Below are positions 63,903 through 64,000 of a stretch of DNA of 64,000 nucleotides, piece by piece; positions within the stretch are counted from its first letter, which is position 1; every line of letters begins with the position of its first letter. The notes beneath the pieces are model-generated. The model ran no database searches. It had not been told where the DNA came from and was given only the letters and a program-made list of their open reading frames with translations. The position numbers were made by a program, and so were the translations under genes. The DNA comes from Marinifilaceae bacterium (GTDB taxonomy: Bacteria; Bacteroidota; Bacteroidia; Bacteroidales; Marinifilaceae), in assembly GCA_025210485.1 (NCBI GenBank), contig JAOARN010000003.1:1-64000 (forward strand), read 5' to 3'.

Positions 63903-64000
63903 ATGAATTATATGAAAAATATTTTTGTGGTACTAATAATGTTTGTTGCAATTAGTGCCACGGCTCAAACAGGTAAAACTCCATTTTTGAATTCAACCCA
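63903..64000 (+). CDS. Start of a further exported protein (truncated by the window)
   Basis: An ATG at 63903 (or at 63912) opens a frame with a signal peptide, NIFVVLIMFVAISATAQ, followed by TGKTPFLNST before the window ends. It begins 13 bases after the previous stop and continues the run of secreted genes. Confidence 0.6.
   Translation, partial: MNYMKNIFVVLIMFVAISATAQTGKTPFLNST

Overview
The window comes from an AT-rich genome with the hallmarks of the Bacteroidota. Promoter-like sites follow the TTTG-N19/20-TAnnTTTG pattern rather than E. coli -35/-10 boxes. Strong Shine-Dalgarno sites are rare, and family content is typical of the phylum (DUF4175, DUF4292, DUF6132, DUF2797, CarboxypepD_reg-like, EnvC-like and HYR proteins). 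A Bacteroidales/Marinilabiliales-like or Cytophaga-like marine or anaerobic organism is plausible; genus cannot be fixed from this window. No tRNA, rRNA, CRISPR array, intact insertion sequence or prophage was recognised.

Layout. 1-1.9 kb: two unrecognised small genes and the decayed tail of an RHS-type polymorphic toxin. 1.9-6.3 kb (minus): a tight operon of Na+/solute symporter, M20 amidohydrolase, M23 peptidase and alanine racemase. 6.7-16.3 kb: an RsbU-like phosphatase, then dxs, a CPBP protease, a LolC/E-like permease, rbfA and a very large SWIM-SNF2 helicase. 16.3-23.4 kb is an accessory stretch: a lipoprotein with a deuterolysin-type Ig domain, REP-like palindromes, a SBBP propeller protein, dusB, a small CarboxypepD_reg/MORN pair, and two adjacent pseudogenes (GNAT and DUF1016). 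23.4-38.2 kb is mainly housekeeping: tadA, aspS, selD, asnS, a lone receiver protein, an acyl-CoA ligase, efp, a U32 peptidase-like tRNA-modification protein, a periplasmic-binding/PAS histidine kinase and a KamA-family radical SAM enzyme. 38.2-40.8 kb (minus): a three-gene nucleotidyltransferase / class V aminotransferase / CDP-glycerol transferase cassette. 41.9-49.4 kb (minus): ilvE, DUF2797, polA, a GyrI-like protein, a polyprenyl diphosphate synthase and xth. 49.9-52.3 kb: two tandem aldo/keto reductases with altered catalytic residues. 52.3-60.3 kb (minus): TPR, DUF4292, EnvC-like, DUF4175, RsbW-like and ybeY. 61.4-64 kb: the start of a cluster of secreted Ig/HYR proteins running off the window.

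How the genes fit together. The symporter operon looks like uptake and processing of peptidoglycan-derived or N-acylated (D-)amino acids. The 38-40.8 kb cassette looks like CDP activation of a small alcohol or aminophosphonate and its transfer to a cell-surface glycan. The RsbU-like phosphatase and the distant RsbW-like kinase could be two parts of a partner-switching module. The TPR/DUF4292/EnvC/DUF4175 block points to envelope maintenance. The most unusual observations are the CDP-transfer cassette, the twin aldo/keto reductases lacking tetrad residues, the symporter/M20/M23/Alr operon, a PolA with a degenerate proofreading domain, and a dispersed ~77-bp repeat shared by two intergenic regions. 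All assignments come from reading the sequence and remembered family motifs; no database search was run.
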